DNA of 64,000 bases from assembly GCF_005222705.1 (NCBI RefSeq), contig NZ_STGF01000007.1, positions 124,001-188,000 on the forward strand. Reading direction: 5' to 3'. Both the position numbers and the translations under genes were made by a program. Source of the DNA: Paenibacillus sp. SY21-1. GTDB lineage: Bacteria; Bacillota; Bacilli; Paenibacillales; Paenibacillaceae. The notes beneath the pieces are model-generated. The model ran no database searches. It was not told the origin of the DNA and was given only the letters and a program-made list of their open reading frames with translations. Within the stretch, counting starts at the first letter, position 1; each line of letters begins with the position of its first letter. Positions 9,157-19,299 of this stretch are shown here, one piece after another.

Positions 9157-9996
9157 ATGAATGTCGGATTTATCGGGACGGGCACGATGGGAAGCCTGCT
9201 CATCGAGGCATTGCTAGCTACGGGCGCGCTCAAGCCGCCGCAAATCGCAATCAGCAACCGCACCTTTGCCAAAGCGCAGGCGCTCGCCGTCCGTTATTCC
9301 GGCATGAGGGCACAATCTACGAACGCTGGAGCGGCCCGCGGAGCCGATATCGTTTTTCTGTGCGTCAAGCCGCACGAGTTCAAAAAAGTCGTCGACGACA
9401 TCAAGCCTGTGCTCCTTCCGTCGCAAATGGTCGTCTCGATCACAAGCCCGGTGCTCATTTCGCATCTGGAGGGCGAGCTGAACTGCAAGGTCGCAAAAGT
9501 TATACCAAGCATCACCAACCAGGTCGCAAGCGGCGCATCCCTATGCATGTACGGCGCAAACGTCCTGCCGGAGGAGAAAACGCGGCTGGAGCAATTGCTT
9601 GGCCACATTAGCGAGCCGCTGCGAATTGAGGAGCACTACACCCGTATCGTCTCCGATCTGTCCAGCTGCGGACCGGCCTTTATCGCTTTTTTGCTGGAGC
9701 AATTTATCCAGGCGGCCGTGGAGGAAACGGGCATCGGGAGCGAGGAGGCCAGACTTGTGGCAAGCGCCATGCTGCTTGGAACCGGCAGGCTGCTGACCGA
9801 GGGCGGCCTTACCCCTTCCGATATTCAGACGAGAGTCGCCGTCCCGGGCGGCATAACGGCCAAGGCGCTGGGGCTTCTGCAGCGGGAAACCGAAGGCGTC
9901 TTCAACCAGCTGATTCGTACGACTCATGCCAAATACCGCGAAGACCTCGACAAGGTTACGGTCGCCTTTATAGGCGAAGAGGTGAACGGGCCCTAG
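9157..9996 (+). CDS. comER: ComER, pyrroline-5-carboxylate reductase-like protein
   Basis: 279 residues of the ProC family: the NADP-binding motif GFIGTGTMGSLL at the N-terminus and the C-terminal dimer region (VAVPGGITAKALGLLQRET). The divergent position next to comEA is the classic comER arrangement of Bacillus. Its true substrate is unclear; P5C reductases make proline, and ComER has been linked to sporulation and biofilm control rather than shown to be needed for proline synthesis. AGGAGG lies about 8 nt before the ATG. The intergenic region to comEA (8952-9156) gave no clear promoter by eye. Confidence 0.85.
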   Translation: MNVGFIGTGTMGSLLIEALLATGALKPPQIAISNRTFAKAQALAVRYSGMRAQSTNAGAARGADIVFLCVKPHEFKKVVDDIKPVLLPSQMVVSITSPVLISHLEGELNCKVAKVIPSITNQVASGASLCMYGANVLPEEKTRLEQLLGHISEPLRIEEHYTRIVSDLSSCGPAFIAFLLEQFIQAAVEETGIGSEEARLVASAMLLGTGRLLTEGGLTPSDIQTRVAVPGGITAKALGLLQRETEGVFNQLIRTTHAKYREDLDKVTVAFIGEEVNGP

Positions 9997-10104
9997 CTGT
10001 TCTTCAGCTAAAGTCCGTCCACCTCTTTTTTGCTTGGGGACGTATAGTAATCGTTTGCCGCGCGTATTAAGCTCCGGCGGCTGGGTCAACCTTTGCCTTT
10101 GCGA

Positions 10105-12540
10105 CTAATTCGCGACAATATTGACGAGCTTGCCTTTAACGGCCACGACTTTGCGAACCGTTTTGCCTTCGATGAGCTCCTGCACCTTGCCAAGCCCCTT
10201 CGCGAGCGCCTCCATAGCCTCAGGCTCCATATCGGCGGCAATCGATACGCGGTCTACAATTTTGCCGTTGACCTGAACGACAATTTCCACCTCTTGGTCA
10301 ACCGTCCAGGCTTCTTCGTACGCCGGGAAGGCGGAATAGGACAGCGAATCCTCGCGACCAAGCCTGCTCCACAGCTCCTCCGCAATATGCGGGGCGATCG
10401 GGGACAGCAGCTGAACGAATTGCTCCATGGCCTGGCGCGGCAGCGCATCGGTCTTATAAGCTTCATTGACAAAAATCATCAATTGGCTAATGACAGTGTT
10501 GAAGCGCAGCGCCTCGTAATCCTCGGCGATTTTTTTTATCGAACGATGCCATACGCGCTTAAACGCATCCGATGTGTCGCTGTCGCCGATTTTGGCGTTA
10601 AGCGTGCCGTCCTCATTGACGAACAGGCGCCATACCCGGCTTAAAAAGCGGTACGTTCCTTCCACGCCGTTCGTATTCCAAGGCTTGGTCGCCTCAAGCG
10701 GCCCCATGAACATTTCGTACATACGCAGGGTATCGGCTCCAAACTCATTTACGATATCGTCCGGATTAATGACGTTGCCGCGCGATTTGGACATTTTTTC
10801 GTTATTGTCGCCCAAGATCATGCCCTGGTTGACCAGCTTGTGGAACGGCTCCTTCGTATCGACGACCCCGATATCGTAGAGCACTTTATGCCAGAAGCGA
10901 GCGTACAGCAAATGCAGTACCGCGTGCTCGGCGCCGCCGATATACAGGTCAACCGGCAGCCAAGCCTTCTGCTTCTCCGGCGAGCAGATTTCATCATTGT
11001 TTTTCGGATCGATAAAACGCAAATAGTACCAGCAGCTGCCTGCCCATTGCGGCATCGTATTCGTTTCGCGGCGCGCCTTCATGCCGGTTTCAGGATCGAT
11101 TGTATTGACCCAATCCGTTACATTGGCAAGCGGCGACTCGCCCGTTCCGGACGGCGTAATCGCATCAACGTCCGGCAGCAGCAGCGGAAGCTGATCCTCA
11201 GGCACCGTCTTCATGCTGCCGTCCTCCAGATGCAGAACCGGAATCGGCTCTCCCCAATAACGCTGACGGCTGAACAGCCAGTCGCGCAGACGGTAGGTCA
11301 CCTTCCCTTTGCCTTTGCCTGATTCCTCCAAGCGGGCAATCATCTTGGCGATGGCAGCCTCGTTGTTCAAGCCGTTGAGGAAATCGGAGTTGACATGCTC
11401 GCCGTCTCCCGTGTAGGCTTCCTGCGAAATATCGCCGCCCTGCACCACTTCGATAATCGGCAGCTTGAATTGTGTCGCAAATTCCCAGTCACGCGAATCG
11501 TGGCCAGGAACGGCCATAATCGCCCCTGTTCCATAACCCGCAAGCACGTAATCGGCAATCCAGATCGGCGTTTTCTCGCCGTTAACCGGATTGATGGCAT
11601 AGGCGCCGGTGAATACGCCGGTTTTATCCTTGGCCAGATCCGTACGCTCTAGATCGCTTTTGCGGGCAGCCGTTTCCTGGTAAGCTTCAATCGCCGCTTT
11701 CTGCTCGGCTGTTACGATGCTCGATACAAGCTCATGCTCGGGCGCAAGCACGCAATAAGTTGCGCCGAACAACGTATCAGGGCGGGTCGTGAATACGACC
11801 AGCTCGGCATCGTGGCCATCGATGGCGAACGTGACCTCCGCGCCCTTCGATCTGCCGATCCAGTTGCGCTGCATATCCTTAATGCTCTCCGACCAGTCCA
11901 GCTCCTCCAGATCGTCAAGCAGCCGATCCGCATATTCGGTAATTTTAAGAATCCATTGACGCATCGGCTTGCGGATAACCGGATGACCTCCGCGTTCGCT
12001 CTTGCCGTCGATGACTTCTTCGTTCGCAAGCACCGTTCCGAGCGCCTCGCACCAGTTCACCGGCACCTCGGCTACATAGGCGAGTCCCTTCTTATACAGC
12101 TGGATAAAAATCCACTGCGTCCATTTGTAGTAGTCCGGGTCCGTCGTGCTGATTTCCCGATCCCAGTCGTAAGAAAAGCCCAAGGACTTGATCTGGCGGC
12201 GGAAGTTGTCGATATTCTTGAACGTGATGTCGCGCGGATGCTGGCCCGTATCGAGAGCGTGCTGCTCGGCCGGCAGGCCGAACGCATCCCAGCCCATCGG
12301 ATGCAGCACGTTAAAGCCCTTCATCCGCTTATAGCGGGATACGATATCGGTTGCCGTATAGCCTTCCGGATGGCCGACGTGCAGTCCCGCTCCGGACGGG
12401 TACGGAAACATATCCAACGCATAAAACTTAGGTTTACCCGGTTCTTCCTTTGTCTGGAATGTTTTGTGCTCATCCCAATATTGCTGCCACTTGGGCTCGA
12501 TTGCCTGCGGCTTGTAGCCGTGTCCTTGCTGCTCGCTCAT
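10105..12540 (-). CDS. leuS: Leucyl-tRNA synthetase
   Basis: 811 residues, bacterial-type class I leucyl-tRNA synthetase that charges tRNA-Leu. The HIGH-type motif appears as [16 protein letters not shown] and the KMSKS loop as KMSKSRGN. The CP1 editing domain has [13 protein letters not shown] zinc/insert region and the C-terminal anticodon-binding region ([14 protein letters not shown], then VVQVNGKI) complete it. Expression is set by the T-box leader immediately upstream, with a near-perfect sigma-A promoter in front. It ends convergently with comER. Confidence 0.97.
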   Translation of the reverse strand: MSEQQGHGYKPQAIEPKWQQYWDEHKTFQTKEEPGKPKFYALDMFPYPSGAGLHVGHPEGYTATDIVSRYKRMKGFNVLHPMGWDAFGLPAEQHALDTGQHPRDITFKNIDNFRRQIKSLGFSYDWDREISTTDPDYYKWTQWIFIQLYKKGLAYVAEVPVNWCEALGTVLANEEVIDGKSERGGHPVIRKPMRQWILKITEYADRLLDDLEELDWSESIKDMQRNWIGRSKGAEVTFAIDGHDAELVVFTTRPDTLFGATYCVLAPEHELVSSIVTAEQKAAIEAYQETAARKSDLERTDLAKDKTGVFTGAYAINPVNGEKTPIWIADYVLAGYGTGAIMAVPGHDSRDWEFATQFKLPIIEVVQGGDISQEAYTGDGEHVNSDFLNGLNNEAAIAKMIARLEESGKGKGKVTYRLRDWLFSRQRYWGEPIPVLHLEDGSMKTVPEDQLPLLLPDVDAITPSGTGESPLANVTDWVNTIDPETGMKARRETNTMPQWAGSCWYYLRFIDPKNNDEICSPEKQKAWLPVDLYIGGAEHAVLHLLYARFWHKVLYDIGVVDTKEPFHKLVNQGMILGDNNEKMSKSRGNVINPDDIVNEFGADTLRMYEMFMGPLEATKPWNTNGVEGTYRFLSRVWRLFVNEDGTLNAKIGDSDTSDAFKRVWHRSIKKIAEDYEALRFNTVISQLMIFVNEAYKTDALPRQAMEQFVQLLSPIAPHIAEELWSRLGREDSLSYSAFPAYEEAWTVDQEVEIVVQVNGKIVDRVSIAADMEPEAMEALAKGLGKVQELIEGKTVRKVVAVKGKLVNIVAN

Positions 12541-12583
12541 TGCCTGTCATCTCCCTGATTCGGTTTATACGTCAAAAAAACAT

Positions 12584-12872
12584 AAAACCTCCCGCCCCCA
12601 GCGATAATCGCTAGGGACGAGAGGTCAATCTCCCGTGGTACCACCCTAGTTAGCCCAGGCATGCTTTGCCTGACGCTCACTTGTCGCCCTTAACGCGGGC
12701 CAAACGGTGCGCTTATCGGAACTGCCGCATAGCAATTCCATTAAACGAACAGCTCCAAGGCGAGCTTCACTTTGCAGCAGGTCCGGCTTGCACCCTATCA
12801 ACGCCGGCTCTCTAGGCCTTGCTGGCAAAATTACTATTCCTCTTCAACGCTCCATATTTAGATCAAATGGTT
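12584..12872 (-). promoter_or_regulatory. T-box leader for leuS (specifier CUC)
   Basis: A complete tRNA-sensing T-box on the minus strand. The T-box sequence GGGTGGTACCACGGGAGA is at 12630-12647. The terminator follows at 12584-12625 (CCTC...GAGG with the loop around CGATAATCGC) with a T run. Upstream, Stem I ends with the specifier segment GAAGCTCGCCTTGGAG; CUC at 12764-12762 is a leucine codon, matching the downstream gene. Uncharged tRNA-Leu should favour the antiterminator and raise leuS expression. Confidence 0.95.
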
Positions 12873-12879
12873 AGTTTCG

Positions 12880-12908
12880 ATTATAAAGTCAGGCCATAAC
12901 GGTGTCAA
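12880..12908 (-). promoter_or_regulatory. Sigma-A promoter of the leuS leader
   Basis: Perfect consensus on the minus strand: TTGACA at 12908-12903, a 17-bp spacer, and TATAAT at 12885-12880, directly in front of the T-box leader. The rest of the gap to the next gene (12909-13048) shows nothing further. Confidence 0.93.
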
Positions 12909-13048
12909 GCGCAGCCGCTCCATAAAGTGGCATTCATCCTTGGCGATTCACAGGATGACAGGATGAATGGCGGCAATGGCTGAACCCGTCTCAGCTTCAC
13001 CGTGCCTGCCGAACTGCCCGCCAAGCGGCAGCTTGCCGCCGTCGCCTC

Positions 13049-13351
13049 TCAACCGATGCCGAACCTCTGCATCTGATCGGTCAGACGATGCTTGAGAAGC
13101 ACCTCGCGCTGCTTGCTTCCCAGCAAATCAAAGTGCGGATAGTCCGAGCGATGATGAATGTAGCGTGGATTCAAGCCGTGCTCCACGCACCAGCGCGACA
13201 GCTTGTCGAGATCGCTGCAGCCAACCTTGGTTACGGTGCGCATGTCGGGAAAGCGCGGATCGACCCAATAATGCGTCAAAAAAGCGATTTCCCCGCGCGC
13301 CACCGCAGCCTTCCATTGAAGCACCTCCGCCCGTTTTATGCCAAAAGCCAT
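13049..13351 (-). CDS. Small conserved Firmicutes protein (YneQ-like)
   Basis: 100 residues, cytosolic, no membrane segment. It starts MAFGIKRAEVLQWKAAVARG and contains EIAFLTHYWVDPRFP, a His/Asp-rich HHRSDYPHFDLLG segment and a conserved Cys. I recall a Bacillus family (YneQ) of this size and opening, of unknown function, but cannot confirm it by search. It lies 49 bp downstream of ywbE on the same strand, so the two may be cotranscribed. Confidence 0.7.
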   Translation of the reverse strand: MAFGIKRAEVLQWKAAVARGEIAFLTHYWVDPRFPDMRTVTKVGCSDLDKLSRWCVEHGLNPRYIHHRSDYPHFDLLGSKQREVLLKHRLTDQMQRFGIG

Positions 13352-13400
13352 CGATTACCGCCTTTCCCCGTATGTCCGCCGTCTGTGCCACGCGCTTGGA

Positions 13401-13601
13401 CTACGACTGCCCCACGATGTTTTTCACTCTGCCGACTTGGCCGTCGGCTAGCCGGACCTTGATGCCATGCGGATGATTGGATGAATTGGTCAAAATATCC
13501 TTTACGATTCCCCGCGTCAGCTTTCCCGTCCGCTGGTCGGCCTTGAGCACAATTTCCACCTCTTGCCCCGCTTTAATCGTTGAACGCTGTGTTCCGCTCA
13601 T
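13401..13601 (-). CDS. ywbE: YwbE family protein
   Basis: 66 residues, matching the small YwbE family (DUF2196) in length and in the pattern GQEVEIVLKADQRTGKLTRG, VKDILTNS and HPHGIKVRL. It is a basic, beta-rich domain of unknown function found widely in bacteria, possibly nucleic-acid associated (inference from fold-like features). It is divergent from the DEAD-box helicase, with a 204-bp shared upstream region. Confidence 0.85.
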   Translation of the reverse strand: MSGTQRSTIKAGQEVEIVLKADQRTGKLTRGIVKDILTNSSNHPHGIKVRLADGQVGRVKNIVGQS

Positions 13602-13805
13602 GCTGCTTTTCCTCCCTGCTCCTGCATCCCTGCATTTCTTGCGCTTTTTGAATCGGGTTTGCTCTGTACAATAAACGAAACGGGATCAAAAGTAAACCTG
13701 AGCCGCGCGAAAAACGCCGCTTTGCGAGGCTCATGGATGCATATTCCTGCGACAACTGCTATACTTAACATCAAACGATGCATAGGAAATGAGGAAATAT
13801 ACGAA

Positions 13806-15557
13806 ATGTCAACTGCATTTAACTCGCTTGGCCTGTCGGCCGAGCTTACCAAGGCGCTGCACTATGAAGGGATTACAGAGCCGACGCCGGTACAAAAACA
13901 AACGATCCCTCTGCTGCTTGAGGGCCATGACGTCATTGCGCAAGCCCAGACGGGAACGGGAAAAACGCTGGCTTTTGCTTTGCCGATTCTGCAGCGCATT
14001 CGCATAGATAAGGAACAGGTGCAGGCGCTGATTTTAACGCCCACCCGGGAGCTTGCGATTCAGATTACGTCCGAGCTCAAGAAGCTGGCTCCGGTCGTCG
14101 GCGCAACCGTGCTTGCCGCATACGGCGGACAAGACGTGGAAGCGCAAGTACGCAAGCTGAACAATGCCCCTCATATCATCGTCGCAACTCCGGGCCGGCT
14201 TATTGACCATATGCGGCGTGAAACGGTTAATCTCGGGAAGCTCCAAATGCTTGTCCTCGACGAAGCCGATCAAATGCTCCATATGGGCTTTCTGCCAGAG
14301 GTTGAGAGCATCATTACCCAGACGCCGCGCGCGCGCCAAACGATGCTGTTTTCGGCTACGATGCCCGACGCGATTCGCCGCCTGGCTTCCGACTATATGC
14401 GGTTGCCGGAAGATATCCGGATCAAAAGCACAAACGTCACGCTCGACAGCATTAAGCAAATCGTATACGAGACGACAGACCGCGGCAAGCAGCAGGCGCT
14501 CGTCCATTTGCTTGAGCGTCACCAGCCTTATTTGGCCGTTATTTTCTGCAGAACGAAGATACGCGCCAAAAAGCTGAACGAAGCGCTTCAGGACATGGGC
14601 TTCGAATCCGATGAATTGCACGGCGATCTTACGCAAGCCAAACGCGAGCAGGTCATGAAACGCTTCCGCGACGCGCGGCTGCATATCCTTGTTGCGACTG
14701 ACGTCGCAGCGCGGGGACTCGATGTAGAGGGCGTCACTCACGTATACAACTATGACGTGCCTCAGGATGGCGAGCTGTATATTCACCGGATCGGAAGAAC
14801 CGGGCGCGCCGGTCAGGAAGGCACTGCGATTACGATGGCCACGCCTTACGATAAAAACACGATCGCATCCATCGAGCAGAGCATTAACGCCAAGCTGGCG
14901 CGCCGGACCATCGACGCAAGCGGCGAGGAAAGCAGCGTGCGTACTGTTCAAGACGGCCAGCCTGCGAAAAATCGCGCACGCGATTCCCGCACGGGCGGAG
15001 CGGGACGAGGCGAGCGGGGATCGGATCGCAGAGGCGGAGCTGCCGGCAGAGGCCGCGGTGAACAAAGCGGCGGGCGCGGCAGAACAGGCAAAGCCTCAAG
15101 CGGGCGAACGGGAGGAACAGTCTCAGGCGGACGCGGCGCGGCGCAAGAGAAACCGGCTGCCGGACGCGGCTTTGGGGGGGCACGCGGCAAAGGGCAAGAG
15201 CGCGGCGGAGCAGCCGAAACGGCTCGCGTAGCGGGCGCGGAGCAAAGCTCCGGCTGGAGCGGCCGTCGCGGCGAACGGCTGGACCGCGAGTCGGGTCCGC
15301 AACGACGCAATGATGAGCGCGGCGGAGCACGCGGCCGTCGCGAGGAAACGGCGCGTGGCGGACATCGCAGCCCAAGTGGCGCTCGGCCTCAAGCGGGGCG
15401 CTCGGATAATCCTTGGACTTCCGCACGCGGAGACGCCAAACCCGGCGGAAACCGCTCCGCTACACGCGGCAAGTCCTCTGACGGAGGAAGCTCGCGCGGC
15501 GGCTCGTCCAATCATAGCCGAAGAGGCGGCAGCAGCGGGGGCAAACGGGGCCGCTAA
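13806..15557 (+). CDS. DEAD-box RNA helicase with long RG-rich tail
   Basis: 583 residues. ATP-dependent RNA unwinding: Q motif (ITEPTPVQKQTIP), Walker [23 protein letters not shown], the DEAD box in LDEADQML, SAT in FSATMP, and [10 protein letters not shown] in the second RecA lobe. From about residue 380 the tail is an extended RGG/GRG-rich, disordered region of some 200 residues, typical of RNA-binding tails. The start at 13806 is preceded by GAGG; earlier in-frame codons lack a site. A very strong terminator follows. It is probably involved in ribosome assembly or mRNA decay like CshA/CshB, but I cannot assign the subtype. Confidence 0.93.
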   Translation: MSTAFNSLGLSAELTKALHYEGITEPTPVQKQTIPLLLEGHDVIAQAQTGTGKTLAFALPILQRIRIDKEQVQALILTPTRELAIQITSELKKLAPVVGATVLAAYGGQDVEAQVRKLNNAPHIIVATPGRLIDHMRRETVNLGKLQMLVLDEADQMLHMGFLPEVESIITQTPRARQTMLFSATMPDAIRRLASDYMRLPEDIRIKSTNVTLDSIKQIVYETTDRGKQQALVHLLERHQPYLAVIFCRTKIRAKKLNEALQDMGFESDELHGDLTQAKREQVMKRFRDARLHILVATDVAARGLDVEGVTHVYNYDVPQDGELYIHRIGRTGRAGQEGTAITMATPYDKNTIASIEQSINAKLARRTIDASGEESSVRTVQDGQPAKNRARDSRTGGAGRGERGSDRRGGAAGRGRGEQSGGRGRTGKASSGRTGGTVSGGRGAAQEKPAAGRGFGGARGKGQERGGAAETARVAGAEQSSGWSGRRGERLDRESGPQRRNDERGGARGRREETARGGHRSPSGARPQAGRSDNPWTSARGDAKPGGNRSATRGKSSDGGSSRGGSSNHSRRGGSSGGKRGR

Positions 15558-15562
15558 ATACG

Positions 15563-15625
15563 GCAAACATAAGAAAAAGGCTCGTCATCACATCGCGTGA
15601 TGCCGAGCCTTTTTCTTATGTTTGC
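15563..15625. terminator. Bidirectional terminator with 22-bp perfect stem
   Basis: A 22-bp perfect inverted repeat (15563-15584 and 15604-15625) around a 19-nt loop, with A-rich and T-rich arms that give T tracts in both directions. It sits between the convergent helicase and Cof phosphatase genes and can serve both. Confidence 0.9.
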
Positions 15626-15759
15626 ATGCGGAGCGCAGCGACTGCCCAGCCATTGGGCCTGCCAGAGCCTGTTACCTACAAACAGCCTGCTCGCAGCCGG
15701 CACTTGGTGGCTTGTCCGTCCGTTTCCAGCGGCTATATCCGTCACGCTGAACGCTGAAG

Positions 15760-16557
15760 CTAGCTCCAAGCGTATTGACGCAAAGCGTGAGCTACTCCGT
15801 CCTCGCTGTTGGATAAAGCAACGGCTTGAGCGGACAGCTTGACCGCATCCGGCGAGTTGCCCATCGCAATGCCCATTCCGGCATACTGAAGCATCGTAAT
15901 ATCATTGTAATAATTGCCGATCGCCAAAATTCTCGCCGGCTCGATGCCTCGCGATTCGGCTAGCTGCTTTAGCGCCATGCCCTTGTTCGCTTCAGGATGA
16001 TGGACGTCAATGAACAGGTCGCCGCTGCGAATCGCTTTTAATCCGACAGACCAAGCGCCCCATTCCTTTTCAACCTGATCCAGCTGATCCTTCGGACCGG
16101 CAGCCGTAAACTTCACGAGCCGCTTAGGAAACTCCTGCTCGAAATTTCCGACGATGGGCTCTGCGTGGAAACGGCTGTACATAAGCGCAGCTTCCGGCGA
16201 AAGCTGTTCAACCCAAATATCGAAGGCGGTATTTACGTCAAAATGCAGCCCATGCTCGCGGCAATAGCGGACAAAGTCCATCAATTGCCCGGGCTCCATC
16301 GCAAATTCGTTAACAATGGAGCGATCCTCCGACTTTACCGTTGCCGCTCCATTATGCGTAATGACTGTGCCGCCCAACGCAAGCTCTCCCAGAATCGGCA
16401 GCGCTCCCGAAGGTCCGCGTCCTGTGCACAATACAATCTGGGCGCCGCGGGCTGCGGTTTCCTGAACGGCGTCCCGCACAGCTACCGTCAGACCATGATC
16501 GTCCCTAAGCAGCGTACCATCGACGTCAAGCGCAATCAAATCGTAATTCAAGCTCAT
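15760..16557 (-). CDS. Cof-type HAD-IIB family phosphatase
   Basis: 265 residues. Haloacid-dehalogenase-fold sugar-phosphate phosphatase: LDVDGTLLRDDHG supplies the aspartate nucleophile, LCTGRGP is motif II, and motif IV reads GNYYNDITML. Motif IV usually begins with Asp (GDxxND); here the first position is Asn, although the ND pair is retained. The C2-type cap lies between residues about 85 and 190. The substrate cannot be told from the sequence. It is convergent with the helicase gene. Confidence 0.9.
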   Translation of the reverse strand: MSLNYDLIALDVDGTLLRDDHGLTVAVRDAVQETAARGAQIVLCTGRGPSGALPILGELALGGTVITHNGAATVKSEDRSIVNEFAMEPGQLMDFVRYCREHGLHFDVNTAFDIWVEQLSPEAALMYSRFHAEPIVGNFEQEFPKRLVKFTAAGPKDQLDQVEKEWGAWSVGLKAIRSGDLFIDVHHPEANKGMALKQLAESRGIEPARILAIGNYYNDITMLQYAGMGIAMGNSPDAVKLSAQAVALSNSEDGVAHALRQYAWS

Positions 16558-16627
16558 TTACTCCCACTCCCTGCTTCTATTTGTCTCTCTGACTTTTCGT
16601 TTTCTCCGCTTTGCCCTATCCGCCGTG

Positions 16628-17365
16628 TCAGCGGTGAGCAAGCGATGCAAGCTCCTCTGCCGTAAGCTCCCGATAGTCGCCTTCCGCCAGCGTCTGGTCC
16701 AGCTCCAAAGCGCCCATCGACAACCGTTTCAAAAATACGACTTTTTTCCCGACGGCCTCGAACATCCGTTTAACCTGATGAAACTTGCCTTCCTTAATGG
16801 TCAGGCGGATCGTGGAATAGATAGCGTCTTCCCGATTCTCCCTGTCCACAATGACCAGTTCCGCGGGCATCGTCTTGTACCCGTCGTCGAGCGTGACGCC
16901 CGCTTCAAATTGAATGCGGTCCTGATCATCCACAGCGCCTCGCACAAGCGCCTCATAGGTTTTGGGCACATGCTTGCGCGGCGACAAAAGCTCATGAGCG
17001 AGCTGTCCGTCATTGGTCAGCAACAGCAGTCCAACCGTATCCTTGTCGAGCCGGCCCACCGGGAAAGGCGACAACAGCCGATCCTCCGGCTCCAGCAAGT
17101 CAATGACCGTTCGTTCGCGCCCGTCCTCGGTTGCGGAGATCACGCCAGGGGGCTTGTTAAGCATCAAATAAACGACATCGCGATAGACGACGGTTTGCCC
17201 TTCGAAGACGACAGTCGCAAGCTTGGGATCTATGATCAAGCCGCTGTCTTTTGCGACCTTGTCATTAACCAAAACCTTTCCTTGTTTAACCGCCTTTTTA
17301 ATTTCGCTGCGCGTGCCATAGCCCATATGCGCCAGCAGCTTGTCCAGCCTTATTTTTGCGCTCAT
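16628..17365 (-). CDS. 16S rRNA pseudouridine synthase, RsuA family
   Basis: 245 residues. An N-terminal S4 RNA-binding domain (IRLDKLLAHMGYGTRSEIKK) is followed by the RluB/RsuA catalytic domain, with the active Asp in GRLDKDTVGLLLLT and the KTYEALVRG and VKRMFEAVG motifs. RsuA isomerises a uridine in 16S rRNA (U516 in E. coli). It starts 4 bp after the stop of the RNA methyltransferase gene, so the two rRNA-modification genes are almost certainly translationally coupled. Confidence 0.92.
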   Translation of the reverse strand: MSAKIRLDKLLAHMGYGTRSEIKKAVKQGKVLVNDKVAKDSGLIIDPKLATVVFEGQTVVYRDVVYLMLNKPPGVISATEDGRERTVIDLLEPEDRLLSPFPVGRLDKDTVGLLLLTNDGQLAHELLSPRKHVPKTYEALVRGAVDDQDRIQFEAGVTLDDGYKTMPAELVIVDRENREDAIYSTIRLTIKEGKFHQVKRMFEAVGKKVVFLKRLSMGALELDQTLAEGDYRELTAEELASLAHR

Positions 17366-17369
17366 TTCG

Positions 17370-19127
17370 CTACATCCACCTCCAGCCTGTCGGGAGCTCG
17401 TTTTTCAGCATCCCTCCGGCAAATTTAGCCCATCCAATCGGGAAGCCGTCCGTACAAACCAGCACATAGCCCTTGGCGGTAACCCCGGTCTGCAATTCAA
17501 GCTCGCTCTCCTCCGCAAAAACCGTCTCGCCCTTCAAATAACGAAGCGTCTCCGGCTGGTCGGCGCTCCAGTTGATCGAACGCGCCGCTTCCTTGCGGCT
17601 TAGCCCCAGCGCCAGCGGATGAGAAGGCGCAAGCCTCCCTTTATCCGCCTCGCCGACATACCAGCCCGCCCGAACGACCCGAAGCCCGTCCAATGACGGC
17701 ACCCCGTGAGGCTGCAAATAAATTTTTGAGCCGTAAGCGACCAGCCGTCCTTGCGCAACAAACGTGCCGGCCAAAATCTGCGCGGCTTGGCTAAGCCATG
17801 TTTCCTCCGGCGCTTCAAGCTCGCGTCCGGTCCGCTCGCTGCGGCTGGACTGGCCGCCACCATTAAAGTCGGCGATTCGCCCCGACGGCTTCCAGCCGCG
17901 CTCGGAAACCGTCCGTTTTTCCGCTCGTGACAGACGCTGGTCTGAGGTCCTCCGGCCCGCGTCACGGGCGGCTTCCTTCGTTCGGCGTTCGCTTACGACG
18001 GCTCCCGCTAGAGCCGCCTGGCGCTCTCGCTTGCCTGATACACGCACGAATTCTCCGGTAGTTCCCTCAGAGGAGAAGGAAGAGGCCGGCGCTTCAAGCT
18101 GCCCGAGCTCCGGCTCGCTTGCCGGCCCTTCTCCCGAGCGCCTGAGCACTGCCGCATAATGGCCCTCTCCCTCCAAACGATGCGGCCACAGCCTTACCGT
18201 TCCTTCCAGGCTTTGCAGCCTGCCGGCAGTCAGCGAATGATCGAGGAGACTTGCCTGCGGGGCCGCAGCATCTTCCCGTTCGCCATCAGTCCAGTCCCGC
18301 TCTACCAGCTCCGGTCTGCCCGGCTGCCAGCCAAACCGGTGCTTCACCGGGACGATTTCGAAGTCCTCTCGCTCAGCGAGAAAATCGGCTATTTGCTGTT
18401 CATTCTCCTCCGGCGAAAAGGTGCAGGTTGAATAGACGAGCAAGCCTCCGGGCGCCAGCATAGCCGCAGCATGCCGCAAAATATCTCGCTGCATCCCCGA
18501 GCAGCGCTGAACGGAATGTTTTTCCCAATCGGCAATCATGGACTCGTCCTTCCGAAACATCCCTTCCCCCGAGCAAGGAGCGTCTATGAGAATACGATCA
18601 AACCACTGCGCGAAAACCGGAGCGAGACGCTCCGGCTCCTCATTCAGGACGATCGCGTTGCGCACGCCCGCAAGCTCGATATTTTTGGCCAGCGCTTTCG
18701 TGCGCTCACGCGCATTGTCATTGGTTACGAGCACTCCTTGGCCCTGCAGCTTGGCCGCGATTTGCGTCGATTTGCCGCCGGGAGCCGCGCATAAATCAAG
18801 CACGCGTTGCCCTGGCTGCACATCGAGCAGCTCGACGGGAGCCATTGCGCTGGGCTCTTGGATATAGTAAAGACCGGCATGATAATGAGGATGCTTGCCG
18901 GGCCGCTCGCCCTCCCTGTAATAGAAGCCCTCCGCGCACCACGGAATCGGCCTCGTATCCTTGCCGAACGGAGATAGCTCCCTCCACCTGTCCGCCTCCA
19001 GCTTCAAGCGGTTAACCCGCAGTCCGTACAATCGTTGATCGTCATAGGAGGACATAAAATTGTCAAATTCTGCTCCAAGCAGCTTTTTCATTTTTTCCGT
19101 GAATTTATGCGGCAATTTGCCAATCAT
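17370..19127 (-). CDS. RsmF-type rRNA cytosine-C5 methyltransferase
   Basis: 585 residues. SAM-dependent m5C methyltransferase: SAM site LDLCAAPGGKSTQIAAKL, catalytic cysteine loop DAPCSGEGMFRKD and the second cysteine motif STCTFSPEENEQQ. The N-terminal region (YGLRVNRLK) is typical of the RsmF/YebU group. Residues about 290-430 are a low-complexity Glu/Arg-rich insert; the C-terminal domain (GRLVAYGSKIYLQP, GWYVGEADKGRLAPSH) resembles the RsmF PUA-like domain. It is the upstream partner of the rsuA-like gene. Confidence 0.9.
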   Translation of the reverse strand: MIGKLPHKFTEKMKKLLGAEFDNFMSSYDDQRLYGLRVNRLKLEADRWRELSPFGKDTRPIPWCAEGFYYREGERPGKHPHYHAGLYYIQEPSAMAPVELLDVQPGQRVLDLCAAPGGKSTQIAAKLQGQGVLVTNDNARERTKALAKNIELAGVRNAIVLNEEPERLAPVFAQWFDRILIDAPCSGEGMFRKDESMIADWEKHSVQRCSGMQRDILRHAAAMLAPGGLLVYSTCTFSPEENEQQIADFLAEREDFEIVPVKHRFGWQPGRPELVERDWTDGEREDAAAPQASLLDHSLTAGRLQSLEGTVRLWPHRLEGEGHYAAVLRRSGEGPASEPELGQLEAPASSFSSEGTTGEFVRVSGKRERQAALAGAVVSERRTKEAARDAGRRTSDQRLSRAEKRTVSERGWKPSGRIADFNGGGQSSRSERTGRELEAPEETWLSQAAQILAGTFVAQGRLVAYGSKIYLQPHGVPSLDGLRVVRAGWYVGEADKGRLAPSHPLALGLSRKEAARSINWSADQPETLRYLKGETVFAEESELELQTGVTAKGYVLVCTDGFPIGWAKFAGGMLKNELPTGWRWM

Positions 19128-19299
19128 GCCCGTTCCCCCTTGGTTGTCTGCTGCGCGTTAACGGTCTTACATCGCAATACCGTTTTGTTATATAATATAT
19201 AAAAGTAATAAGTGCTGCATGCTTCTTCCTCTTGAATGAACAAGCCGGCAGCTCGTCCTATTGCGCCAATAATATCTTTGTGGAGGTATGCGTCAAGCT

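Noticed and set aside
12646..12828. A 60-codon minus-strand frame before leuS
   Set aside because: It lies inside the T-box leader, whose RNA structure explains the sequence.
14034..15065. A 343-codon minus-strand frame in the DEAD-box gene
   Set aside because: It is the antisense shadow of conserved helicase motifs, with no start signal or family match.
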